From contig NZ_JAFBBY010000001.1 in the NCBI RefSeq assembly GCF_016907515.1, positions 3,410,001 through 3,474,000 on the forward strand: 64,000 bases of DNA. Direction: 5' to 3'. A program made the translations under genes and the position numbers. Source of the DNA: Nocardioides nitrophenolicus. GTDB lineage: Bacteria; Actinomycetota; Actinomycetes; Propionibacteriales; Nocardioidaceae. Below, piece by piece: positions 1-7,738 of the stretch. Under the pieces are notes generated by a model that saw only the letters and a program-made list of their open reading frames with translations, was not told the DNA's origin and searched no databases. Each line of letters begins with the position of its first letter. The first letter of the stretch is position 1.

Positions 1-138
1 GTGCAGGACCACCTCAAGGCGGTGTTCGAGAAGGCGGGCGTGCGCTCGCGGCGGGAGCTGATCGCGCGGGTGTACTTCGAGCAGTATGTGCCGCGGATGA
101 ACGAGCAGCTGGCGCCGTCGGGGTGGTTCGTGGGGTAG
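1..138 (+). CDS. LuxR-family regulator, C-terminal end (partial)
   Basis: The open frame enters from the left edge and stops at a TAG at 136-138. Its 45 visible residues begin [24 protein letters not shown]. This matches the second half of a LuxR/GerE helix-turn-helix: the recognition helix, the K..F.K.GV.SR.EL pattern and the final helix. A short tail ending GWFVG follows. The rest of the protein lies outside the window, so any sensor or ATPase domain is unknown. It converges with the iron transporter operon, with a 113-bp repeat in between. Confidence 0.75.
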   Translation: MQDHLKAVFEKAGVRSRRELIARVYFEQYVPRMNEQLAPSGWFVG

Positions 139-170
139 CGGTGCGGGCCCGGGCGTGGCCACCGGGCGGT

Positions 171-283
171 GCTGTAACACGCTGTCCACCCGACTACCTG
201 GCGGTTCTCCGCAGTTCGGAGCCGCTGTGGCGGCGTTTCGTGCGGAGAACCGCCGACCAGACGGGCGGACAGCGTGTTACAGC
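171..283. repeat. 113-bp inverted-repeat element, copy 1
   Basis: This is a 113-bp imperfect palindrome between two convergent genes. The 43-nt arms (171-213 and 241-283) match at 37 positions around a 27-nt centre. The outer 17 bp, GCTGTAACACGCTGTCC, are perfectly inverted at the other end. The inner 14 bp, GGCGGTTCTCCGCA, also pair perfectly. Three more copies lie at 9374, 34922 and 46827. No target-site duplication or transposase is seen. It could fold as a long hairpin in transcripts from either side. Confidence 0.85.
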
Positions 284-292
284 GGCGGCAGG

Positions 293-1345
293 TCAGCCCG
301 CGAAGGCGGTGACCTCGCCGACGACGGTGACCCGCACCTGGTCCCCGGCCGCCGGGACCGAGTCGCTGGGGGTGCGGGCGGTGACCTGCTCGCCGGAGGC
401 CAGCCGGACCCGGATGGTGGCGTCGTGGCCGAAGAAGCTGACGTCGACGACCTCACCAGGTACGCCGTCGGCGGAGCCGGCGGGGCGGACCTGCACCTGC
501 TCGGACCGTACGGCGAGTCGGGCCGCCCCAGGCGGGGGCGGGGTCCCGTCGGTGCGGACCGCGACCTCGCCGAGCGCACAGTGAGCACGGCCGCCGGGCA
601 GCACCTCGCCGGGCAGCAGGGAGGCGTGGCCGATGAAGGCGGCGACGCGGGGGTCGGCGGGGGTCAGGTAGACGTCGGCGGGGGCGGCGACCTGGAGGAA
701 CTGGCCGGAGACCATCACGGCGACCTGGTCGGCCAGGGAGAGCGCCTCGCCCTGGTCGTGCGTCACGAGGACGGCGGCGGCGTCGGCCGCCCGCAGCGCC
801 CGGACGACGGCGCGGCCGGTCTCCTCGCGCAGGGAGGCGTCGAGGGAGGAGAACGGCTCGTCGAGCAGGACGAGGGCGGGGCGGGGAGCGAGCGCTCGGG
901 CGAGCGCGACCCGCTGCTGCTGGCCGCCGGAGAGCTCGTGGGGGTACCGCTCGGCGAGGGCGGGGTCGAGCTCGACCAGGCCGAGTGCCTCGCTGACCAC
1001 GGCCCGGGCGGTGCCGGCGCGGCGCTGGGCGCGCGGCAGGCCGAAGGCGACATTGCGGGCGACGGTCAGGTGGGGGAAGAGCGCGCCCTCCTGGGGGACG
1101 TACCCGATGCCGCGCTCGCGCGCCGGGACCGTCCGCGGGCCGCCCACGACCGGGCGACCGGCGACCGAGATCGTGCCGGCGCTGGGCTCGACGAAGCCGG
1201 CGACGGCGCGCAGCAGGGTGGTCTTGCCGCAGCCCGAGGAGCCGAGGATCGCGGTGACGCCCGTGGTGACGGCGAGGTCGAGGCCCTGGAGCACGGGGGT
1301 GCGGCCGTATCCGGCACTCAGGCCGCGGATCTCGAGTGCGGTCAT
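293..1345 (-). CDS. fbpC: Iron(III)-type ABC transporter ATP-binding protein
   Basis: This 350-residue ABC ATPase would power import through the adjacent permease. Visible motifs are Walker A GSSGCGKTT (about 35-43), Q-loop Gln near 85, signature LSGGQQQR (138-145), Walker B ALVLLDEP (157-164) and the H-loop His near 196. A TOBE-like C-terminal domain follows, as in the FbpC/PotA/CysA group. Its ATG shares one base with the permease stop (TGATG), so translation is probably coupled. Together with the iron-type binding protein and permease this reads as a Fbp/Hit ferric importer. The metal specificity is inferred from family and context. Confidence 0.88.
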   Translation of the reverse strand: MTALEIRGLSAGYGRTPVLQGLDLAVTTGVTAILGSSGCGKTTLLRAVAGFVEPSAGTISVAGRPVVGGPRTVPARERGIGYVPQEGALFPHLTVARNVAFGLPRAQRRAGTARAVVSEALGLVELDPALAERYPHELSGGQQQRVALARALAPRPALVLLDEPFSSLDASLREETGRAVVRALRAADAAAVLVTHDQGEALSLADQVAVMVSGQFLQVAAPADVYLTPADPRVAAFIGHASLLPGEVLPGGRAHCALGEVAVRTDGTPPPPGAARLAVRSEQVQVRPAGSADGVPGEVVDVSFFGHDATIRVRLASGEQVTARTPSDSVPAAGDQVRVTVVGEVTAFAG

Positions 1346-2874
1346 CAGCGGCTCCTGATGCTCAGCCGGGCCAGCAGCCAGGTGGACGGGACGGACAGGA
1401 CGATCAGGGCCAGCGCGTACGGCGCGGCGGCCCCGTACGCGATCGAGGACGCGTCGGACCAGAACCGGGTGGCGAGCGTCTCGGTGCCGAGCGGCGCCAG
1501 CAGCAGGGTCGCGGTGAGCTCGGTCGAGACGGCGAGGGCGACGAGCGCGGCGCCCGCCGACAGTCCCGGTACGACGAGCGGCAGGGTCACCCGGCGGGCG
1601 ACCTCGGGTCCCGAGCAGCCCAGGCTGCGGGCCACCTCCTCGAGGCCGGGCGGCACCAGCTCGAAGGTGCCGCGCACGCTGACCACTGCCCGTGGCAGGA
1701 ACAGGATGAGGTAGCCGACCAGCAGCAGCGCCAGGGTCTGGTAGAGGTCGGGGACCACGCGGATGGACACGGTGACCAGGGCGAGCGCGATCACGATGCC
1801 GGGCATGGCGCTGGCGGTGTAGACGCTGCGCTCGATGGCGGTGGTGACCCAGCCGCGGTGCCGCACGGCCAGCCAGACGACCGGGACCGCGGCGGCGGTG
1901 GTGACCGCGCCGGCGAGCACGGCGAGGAGCAGCGTGTTGCCGAGCGCGCTGACCAGCTCGCCGCCCTCGATGCCCGTGGAGGTGCCGCGGACCAGCCAGC
2001 GCACCAGCGCGCCCAGAGGTACGCCGAGCGCCCAGATCGCGAGCCCGGCGAGCCCCGCGAGCACCAGCGGCCGGCGCCGCCCGAGTCGCACCCGGGTGAC
2101 CTGCCGGCTGGTGCCCGCGCCGACCCGGGACCGGGGCCGGCGTCCGCGCAGCAGCAGCTCCAGGCCCAGCAGGAGCAGGCAGAAGGTGACCAGCACCAGC
2201 GCGAGCAGGGTCGCCGACGGTCCGTTGAAGACGGTGGCGTACTGCTGCAGGATCGCGGTCGTCAGGGTCGGGTAGTTGAGCAGCTGCAGCGCGCCGTACT
2301 CCGCCAGCAGGTGCAGCCCGACGAGCAGCGCGCCGCCCAGCACGGCAGGGCTGATCGCGGGCAGGGTGACCCGGAGGAAGACCTGCCAGGGCCCCTTGCC
2401 GAGCGCGGTCGCGACCTCCTCGACGGCCGGGTCGAGCCGGCGCAGCGCGGCGACCGTCGGCAGGTAGACGAGCGGGTAGTAGGACAGGGTCACGACCATC
2501 ACCGCGCCCGGGAAGGACTGCACGGCGTGGGTGGTGGACACCCAGCCGAAGCCGTTGACGAACGCGGGGACGGCGAGCGGCGCGCAGAGCAGGCCGTGCC
2601 ACCACCCCCGTCCCGGCACGTCGGTCCGCTCGACCACCCAGGCGCCGGCGACGCCGACCACGACGCTCGTCACCACTCCCGCGACCAGCAGCCGGGTGGT
2701 GTTCCACAGCAGCTCGCCGATCCGGGGTCGCCACAGGAAGTCGACGGCCTCGGCGCGGCCGAGTTCGGCGGTGGTCCACAGGACGTAGCCGAGCGGCACC
2801 AGCGCCAGAGCGGCGATCGCCAGCCCGACGAGGAGGAGCGCGGGGGTCGAGCGGGTCGACGTGGAGCGGCTCAG
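1345..2874 (-). CDS. fbpB: Iron(III)-type ABC transporter permease, probable CTG start
   Basis: This is a fused two-half permease of the FbpB/HitB type, with about 12 membrane segments and two binding-protein-dependent transport domains. The EAA-type loops include LDPAVEEVATALGKGPW in the first half and PPGLEEVARSLGCSG in the second. The first GTG (2799) would cut into the first hydrophobic helix. Reading upstream in frame gives LSRSTSTRSTPALLLVGLA with a CTG at 2874. That CTG overlaps the TGA of the binding-protein gene (CTGA) and lies 10 nt after AGGAGG. I therefore place the start there. If a GTG start is required, the gene would be 1345-2799. Confidence 0.82.
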   Translation of the reverse strand: MSRSTSTRSTPALLLVGLAIAALALVPLGYVLWTTAELGRAEAVDFLWRPRIGELLWNTTRLLVAGVVTSVVVGVAGAWVVERTDVPGRGWWHGLLCAPLAVPAFVNGFGWVSTTHAVQSFPGAVMVVTLSYYPLVYLPTVAALRRLDPAVEEVATALGKGPWQVFLRVTLPAISPAVLGGALLVGLHLLAEYGALQLLNYPTLTTAILQQYATVFNGPSATLLALVLVTFCLLLLGLELLLRGRRPRSRVGAGTSRQVTRVRLGRRRPLVLAGLAGLAIWALGVPLGALVRWLVRGTSTGIEGGELVSALGNTLLLAVLAGAVTTAAAVPVVWLAVRHRGWVTTAIERSVYTASAMPGIVIALALVTVSIRVVPDLYQTLALLLVGYLILFLPRAVVSVRGTFELVPPGLEEVARSLGCSGPEVARRVTLPLVVPGLSAGAALVALAVSTELTATLLLAPLGTETLATRFWSDASSIAYGAAAPYALALIVLSVPSTWLLARLSIRSR

Positions 2875-3896
2875 AGGAAGCCGACCTCCTCGAGGAGGTC
2901 GACGACCTTCTTCGCGTCCAGGTCGGACACGTTGACCTGCGGCGGCTGGAGCTGGCTGAACTGCTGGGTGACGCCCTCGAGCTGCACCTCCGGGTTGAGC
3001 GGGTACTCCAGCGCGTAGCTGTCGGCGAGGATCTGCTGGCCCTTGCGGTCGACGAGGAACTTCACGAACTCGCGGGCCTCGGACTTCATGTCGCTCGACT
3101 TCAGCACGCCCGCGCCGGAGACGCTGACGAAGGCGCCCGGGTCGCCGCCGGTGAAGTAGTGCTGGGCCGAGTGGTCGCTGACGTCGCCGTTCTCCTTGCG
3201 GTCGCGCTCCCAGTAGTAGTGGTAGACGATGCCGACCTCGACCTCACCGGAGTTCACCGCCTCCAGCACCAGGTTGTTGCCGTCGTAGACCTTGCCGTTG
3301 GCCTTGATCCCCTCGAGCCACGCCTTGGTGGCCTCCTCGCCCTCGAGCTCGAGGACGGCGGCGACGATCGCCTGGAAGTCGGCGCCGGTGGGGGAGAACG
3401 AGATCCGGCCCTGCCACTCGGGCTTCGCCAGGTCGAGCAGCGAGGCGGGCAGCTGCGACTCCTGGACCTGGTCGGTGTTGTAGACGAGGACCGTCGAGCG
3501 GGCCACGAAGCCCGTCCACAGCCCGCTGTGCGGGCGGTACTGCTCGGGGATCACGTCGAGGATGTCGTTCGGCAGCTCGTCGAACAGCCCGGCCGCCTCG
3601 ACCTGCGACATGGCGGGGGAGTTCTCGGTGAGGAAGACGTCGGCGGGCGAGGCCTTGCCCTCGGCGATGATCTGGTTGGACATCTCGAGGTCCTTGCCGT
3701 TGCGCAGCTCGACCTCGATCCCGGTCTCCTTGGTGAACTCCGGCGCGAGCTCCTTGAGCAGCGGCTCGTGCTGGGCGTTGTAGATCACCAGGGTGGGCTC
3801 GTCGCTGCCGCAGGCGGCCAGGAGCGGGGCGACCAGGGTGAGCGCCGCGACGCCCAGGAGGGGGCGCAGGCCGGTGCGGACCAGGCGGTTGTTCAT
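2871..3896 (-). CDS. fbpA: Iron(III)-type ABC transporter substrate-binding lipoprotein
   Basis: This 341-residue extracellular solute-binding protein has a lipoprotein signal: basic N-terminus, hydrophobic stretch, and lipobox LLAAC with Cys at 29. The mature part (LVIYNAQHEPLLKELAPEF; SPADVFLTE; GLWTGFVARSTVLVYN) matches the ferric-binding FbpA/FutA group. A tyrosine pair in VYHYYW fits the usual iron-coordinating tyrosines. The ATG overlaps the stop of the upstream adenylation gene (ATGA), so the two are coupled. It would capture ferric iron, or iron carried by a small organic ligand, outside the membrane. Confidence 0.88.
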   Translation of the reverse strand: MNNRLVRTGLRPLLGVAALTLVAPLLAACGSDEPTLVIYNAQHEPLLKELAPEFTKETGIEVELRNGKDLEMSNQIIAEGKASPADVFLTENSPAMSQVEAAGLFDELPNDILDVIPEQYRPHSGLWTGFVARSTVLVYNTDQVQESQLPASLLDLAKPEWQGRISFSPTGADFQAIVAAVLELEGEEATKAWLEGIKANGKVYDGNNLVLEAVNSGEVEVGIVYHYYWERDRKENGDVSDHSAQHYFTGGDPGAFVSVSGAGVLKSSDMKSEAREFVKFLVDRKGQQILADSYALEYPLNPEVQLEGVTQQFSQLQPPQVNVSDLDAKKVVDLLEEVGFL

Positions 3897-6448
3897 CGGG
3901 GTTCCTCATCGACTCGGTTGGACGGGAGCGTAGTGAGACGGGTCGGGCGCCGGGACGGCACCCGGGCCGACACGTGGTTGACGACCTGCCAGGCCAGGAC
4001 GCCGACCGCCAGCGAGGCGAGCAGCCCGCCCAGCGGCCAGCGGGTCTCGAACCACGGGTAGACCTGCCAGTGGGTCAGGTAGACGTAGAGCGAGGCGCTC
4101 GCGATCACGCCGGTGGGGCCCACGAGCACCCGCGGCCACGGCACGGTCCGCACCCACACCAGCACGAGTACGCCGGCGATGATCACCAGGTTGCGTGGGC
4201 TGCTGTCGGTGAACCCCCAGCAGCCGGCGACCAGCACCGCCGTCGCCAGCACCCGGTCCCGCGGCCCGCCGGCGACGGCGGCCGCCCAGCCGCCGAGGAA
4301 CAGCCAGCCGACGAACAGGGTGGAGTGGATGACGTCGCCGTCGTACGACGTCACCTGGGCGGCGTAGCGCGGCGCGAGCGCGAGCGTGGCCAGGCCGAGC
4401 GCCAGCGGGAAGCGGTGTCGTCGCTCGAAGGCCATCACCCGCGGCAGCGCGGTGAGCAGGCCGGCGCCGACGGCGAGGAGGAGCACGACCTCGACGAACC
4501 AGTAGTACCAGTCGGGCTCGGACCAGTCGCGGGAGCCGAGGAGGTCGTTGAGCAGCAGCACGCTGCGCCACCCGGGCTCCCCGGTGAGCAGGGCGACCGC
4601 GCCGATCCACAGGACCGACGGCACGGCGACCCGGGCCGCCGCCCGGGCCACGCGGCGTACCCGCTGGCGGGGCCCCTCGTCGGCGAGGTGGAAGCGGGCG
4701 AAGTTGACGCCCGCGACCGCGAGCAGCACGTGCGCGCCGCCGAGCACCACCCACAGGTCGGTGTGGGAGCCGACGACCAGCACGATCGCCAGCGCCCGCA
4801 GCGCGATCGTGGTGTCGACCCGCGCCCAGCGGGGGCGGCGCCGGGGCGCCGGATCGGCCGGGTCGAGGTGGGCGGCCAGCTCGGCGACGGTGCGGTTCGG
4901 CCAGTCGGCGGGCAGCCGGCCGAGCCGGCTCTCGAGGCGCAGCGAGAGCTCGACGTACGAGAGGGAGTCTCCGCCGAGGCCGACGAAGGACTGGTCCAGG
5001 CCGACGTCGGGCCGACCGAGGATCCGTGCGTAGAGCCGGGTGAGCGAGGCGACGGGGTCGGCGGTGACCGGAGGGGGCGGGGCCAGCCCGAGCCGGCCGA
5101 CCGCCTGCTGGTCGAGCTTGCCGTTGGGCAGGCGGGGCAGCGCCGGCACCGGTGCGGCGAGCACGGCATGGGCCGGGAGCCCCGTCGCGGCGGTGGCCGC
5201 CGCGGTCACCTCGGCGAGCGTCGCGGCGTCCGGGCAGCCGGGGACGGCGACCACGAGGCGGGTGCCGTCGGCGGACTCCGCGCACCCGGTGTCGTGCCCG
5301 CCGAGGCCGAGCAGGGTCTGCACCCGGTCCAGGTCGATCCGCTGCCCGAAGAGCTTGGCGAAGCGGGAGCGGCGCCCGACGATCTCGACCAGTCCCTCCG
5401 GCGTGAACCGGGCCAGGTCGCCGGTGCGCAGCTCGTCGGGACCGGCGGCGCTGGCTAGGTCGGCCGGCGACTCGGCGTACCCCAGCATCACGTTGGGGCC
5501 GCGGAAGACCAGCTCGCCCACTCCGGGCCCGGCGTCCGGGACCGGGTCGATCCGGAGCTCGCCGCCCGGGATCGCGACCCCGACGGTGCCGGGGTGGGTG
5601 GCGGCCAGCTCGGGCGGCAGGTACGCCATCCGCGCGGTGGCCTCGGTCTGGCCGTACATCACCACCAGGTCCCAGCCCTCGCGCGCGCCCTGCTCCGCCA
5701 GCGCCCGGACCCGGTCCGGGGCCAGCCGGCCGCCGGCCTGGGTGACCTGGCGCAGGCTCGGCAGCCGCGGCCAGCCGGCGGCGCCGAGCAGGTCGAAGGT
5801 GTAGGGCACCCCCGCGAACGAGGTGACCCCCTCGGCCCGGGCCCGCTCCCACAGCGCCGGGTCCGTCACCGAGCGGTCGTCGAGGACCACGCTCGCGCCG
5901 GCCACGAGGTGGCTGTGGAGCACGGAGAGGCCGTAGCAGTAGTCGAGGGGGAGCGTCGTGAGCGCGACGTCGTCGCCGGTGATACCGAGGTACGACGCGA
6001 TGGCGCTCGCGTTGCTGTCGAGGTTGGCGGCCGAGAGCCGCACCAGCTTGGGCGAGCCGGTCGAGCCGGAGGTGCTGAGCAGCAGGCGCAGGTCGGGGTG
6101 GAGCGCGGGCGCGGGCGTGCCGGTGGTCCGCCAGTGGTCGCCGGCCCGCTCGACCGACGCGTGGTAGGCCCGGGCCAGGCCGTCGTCGTGGGTGAGCAGC
6201 GTGGCGTGCCCGCCGCTCAGCGCCGCCAGCCAGGACACCACGAACCCGACGCTCGGGTCCGGCCGGAGCCGGACCAGCTGGTCGGCGCCCAGCGCCGCGA
6301 GCTCGGCTCGCGCGATCGCGACCCGCTGGTCGAGGGCGGCGTACGTGAGCGTCTCGGTGGTGGTGCGCAGGGCGGGTCGCTCGCCGTGGCGGGCCAGGCC
6401 GTCGGCGAGGCGCGCGACGACCTGTGCGCTCGCTGTGCCTTCCACCAT
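3893..6448 (-). CDS. Adenylation-carrier-membrane acyltransferase fusion protein
   Basis: This single 851-residue protein has three parts. An AMP-forming adenylation domain comes first: A3 LLLSTSGSTGSPK near 122-134, YGQTEAT, LRTGDLARF, and RLPNGKLDQQ with the catalytic lysine. A carrier domain follows, with FVGLGGDSLSYVEL, where the serine would take phosphopantetheine. From about 530 comes a polytopic acyltransferase-3-like region with an SH motif in its first helix and YLTHW near the end. This suggests activation of a carboxylic acid, tethering to the carrier, and transfer by the membrane domain. It is the first gene of the ferric-type transporter operon and follows an iron-box-like site. 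A role in making or modifying an iron-binding molecule is inferred. The substrate is unknown. Confidence 0.85.
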   Translation of the reverse strand: MVEGTASAQVVARLADGLARHGERPALRTTTETLTYAALDQRVAIARAELAALGADQLVRLRPDPSVGFVVSWLAALSGGHATLLTHDDGLARAYHASVERAGDHWRTTGTPAPALHPDLRLLLSTSGSTGSPKLVRLSAANLDSNASAIASYLGITGDDVALTTLPLDYCYGLSVLHSHLVAGASVVLDDRSVTDPALWERARAEGVTSFAGVPYTFDLLGAAGWPRLPSLRQVTQAGGRLAPDRVRALAEQGAREGWDLVVMYGQTEATARMAYLPPELAATHPGTVGVAIPGGELRIDPVPDAGPGVGELVFRGPNVMLGYAESPADLASAAGPDELRTGDLARFTPEGLVEIVGRRSRFAKLFGQRIDLDRVQTLLGLGGHDTGCAESADGTRLVVAVPGCPDAATLAEVTAAATAATGLPAHAVLAAPVPALPRLPNGKLDQQAVGRLGLAPPPPVTADPVASLTRLYARILGRPDVGLDQSFVGLGGDSLSYVELSLRLESRLGRLPADWPNRTVAELAAHLDPADPAPRRRPRWARVDTTIALRALAIVLVVGSHTDLWVVLGGAHVLLAVAGVNFARFHLADEGPRQRVRRVARAAARVAVPSVLWIGAVALLTGEPGWRSVLLLNDLLGSRDWSEPDWYYWFVEVVLLLAVGAGLLTALPRVMAFERRHRFPLALGLATLALAPRYAAQVTSYDGDVIHSTLFVGWLFLGGWAAAVAGGPRDRVLATAVLVAGCWGFTDSSPRNLVIIAGVLVLVWVRTVPWPRVLVGPTGVIASASLYVYLTHWQVYPWFETRWPLGGLLASLAVGVLAWQVVNHVSARVPSRRPTRLTTLPSNRVDEEPR

Positions 6449-6459
6449 GAACGGAAGGC

Positions 6460-6478
6460 TAAAGCAAGCCTGCCCTTA
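6460..6478 (-). promoter_or_regulatory. Putative DtxR/IdeR iron box
   Basis: On the minus strand this reads TAAGGGCAGGCTTGCTTTA. It is a 19-bp imperfect palindrome matching about 12-13 positions of the IdeR/DtxR consensus TTAGGTTAGGCTAACCTAA. It ends 11 bp before the ATG of the adenylation fusion gene, where a repressor would block transcription when iron is plentiful. It also overlaps the last three bases of the upstream nitroreductase gene. Matching by eye only; binding is not shown. Confidence 0.58.
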
Positions 6479-6943
6479 CTGCGGAGTCAGCAGGAATACT
6501 GGGATGACCCGGTCGGTCCACTCGACGTACTTGTCGTAGTTCGGCCACACCGTGACCATGTGCGCCCAGGCCCGCTCCTTCTCCGCGCCGGTCAGCTCGC
6601 GCCAGGCGCAGGTGTGGGCCCGGCCCCGGTAGCGGACCTCGGCGGTCTCCGCGGCGCGCAGGTTGTGGGTCCACACCGGCGCCTTCGGGCCGCCGAAATG
6701 GGAGCCCGCGATCAGCCAGCCGCCCTGCCACGGCACGCAGAGCAGTGGCGTCGATCGGGGGACGCCGCTCTTGCGGCCCACCACGGTGAGCATCAGGTTC
6801 GGCAGCCCCGCGACGTCGAGGATGCTGACCCGGCCGCGGGTCACCTGCTGCAGGTGGGTGTCGGTCCAGGTGATCTGGGGGAGCAGCTTCGGCATCCACG
6901 GCTGGGAGCCGAGCTTGATCGCGACGGGGGTGAACAGGCCCAT
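6476..6943 (-). CDS. Nitroreductase/deazaflavin-dependent oxidoreductase family protein
   Basis: This 155-residue protein begins MGLFTPVAIKLGSQPWMPK and contains PNLMLTVVGRKSGVPRSTPLLCV, WLIAGSHFGG and PVWTHNLRA. This is the split beta-barrel pattern of the F420-binding (DUF385/Ddn-like) family. Members use reduced deazaflavin F420 to reduce quinones or nitro compounds. The physiological substrate here is unknown. The ATG at 6943 gives the usual family length. Its stop lies inside the iron-box palindrome of the next operon. Confidence 0.8.
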   Translation of the reverse strand: MGLFTPVAIKLGSQPWMPKLLPQITWTDTHLQQVTRGRVSILDVAGLPNLMLTVVGRKSGVPRSTPLLCVPWQGGWLIAGSHFGGPKAPVWTHNLRAAETAEVRYRGRAHTCAWRELTGAEKERAWAHMVTVWPNYDKYVEWTDRVIPVFLLTPQ

Positions 6944-6987
6944 GGGCGAAACCCTAGAACCTGTTCTCCCCCGGTGCGACGAACGGG

Positions 6988-7587
6988 TCAGCCGATCTGC
7001 ATGACCCGGGTGCCGCCGGCGAACTTGTCGTGCCAGCCCTGGTGGTTCGGCACGTCGCTGTTGAGGGTGACCGCGATGTAGATCACCGCCGCGAGCTCGG
7101 CCAGACCGGCCACGAACGCGCCGAGGATCGGGATCACGCTGATGATGTTGAGCGCGAGGTAGCCGTTGCGCTTGAGCGCCTGCTCCAGCGTCGGGTTCGA
7201 CACACCGTCGGGGCCGTAGGTACGCAGCTTCAGCAGCATCTTGCCGACGGTCTGGCCGCGGTTGGACTCCATCAGCCCGAAGTACGCCAGGTTGACGGCC
7301 ACCGAGATGACCGACAGGAACAGGTAGAACAGGAACCACTCGCCCACCGAGTAGGTGAAGCCGGTGAGGAAGATCGCCGACAGCACGCCCCACAGGATGC
7401 CGAACACGACCCCCAGCAGGACGTGGTCGATCAGGCGGGCGAGGAAGCGGTTGAGCAGCTCGGCCGGACGGGGCACGCCGGTCGGCGCACCGCCGAACCC
7501 GGGCTGCGGCGGACCGCTGTACCCACCCGGCGGGGGCGGCGGCGTACCGCCCGGGGGAGGCGGCGGGGGCGGCTGGTTGTAGGACAT
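6988..7587 (-). CDS. RDD-family membrane protein with Pro/Gly-rich N-terminus
   Basis: This is a 199-residue protein. About 50 N-terminal residues are very rich in proline and glycine (SYNQPPPPPPPGG). Then comes an RDD domain: RLIDHVL at the first helix, a pair of long hydrophobic helices, QTVGKMLLKLRT, and the C-terminal QGWHDKFAGGTRV. RDD proteins are small integral membrane proteins, some linked to ion transport, and mostly uncharacterised in actinobacteria. I chose the ATG at 7587 because GAGGAG precedes it at normal spacing. An upstream in-frame start at 7638 is less likely. Confidence 0.85.
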   Translation of the reverse strand: MSYNQPPPPPPPGGTPPPPPGGYSGPPQPGFGGAPTGVPRPAELLNRFLARLIDHVLLGVVFGILWGVLSAIFLTGFTYSVGEWFLFYLFLSVISVAVNLAYFGLMESNRGQTVGKMLLKLRTYGPDGVSNPTLEQALKRNGYLALNIISVIPILGAFVAGLAELAAVIYIAVTLNSDVPNHQGWHDKFAGGTRVMQIG

Positions 7588-7738
7588 GAGAGCTCCTCGA
7601 GTGATGGGGTGCGCGTGCGCACCCGGGGGTGGCAGCAATGTAGTGCCGAAATGCGCCTCCGAGACGGCATTGCGAGCGTTCTTGCCCCGTTGCCCGCCCG
7701 TTCAACCCGCTGACGCCGGATCCCCCTACCTTCCGACC

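Noticed and set aside
171..283. Open frames that read through the 113-bp element (for example CNTLSTRLPG-type peptides)
   Set aside because: The same peptide appears wherever the element is read in one frame. It follows the palindrome, not a gene, and has no start or ribosome site of its own.
1336..3018. 560-codon plus-strand open frame over the permease
   Set aside because: Low-complexity Arg/Gly/Gln translation antisense to a convincing permease.
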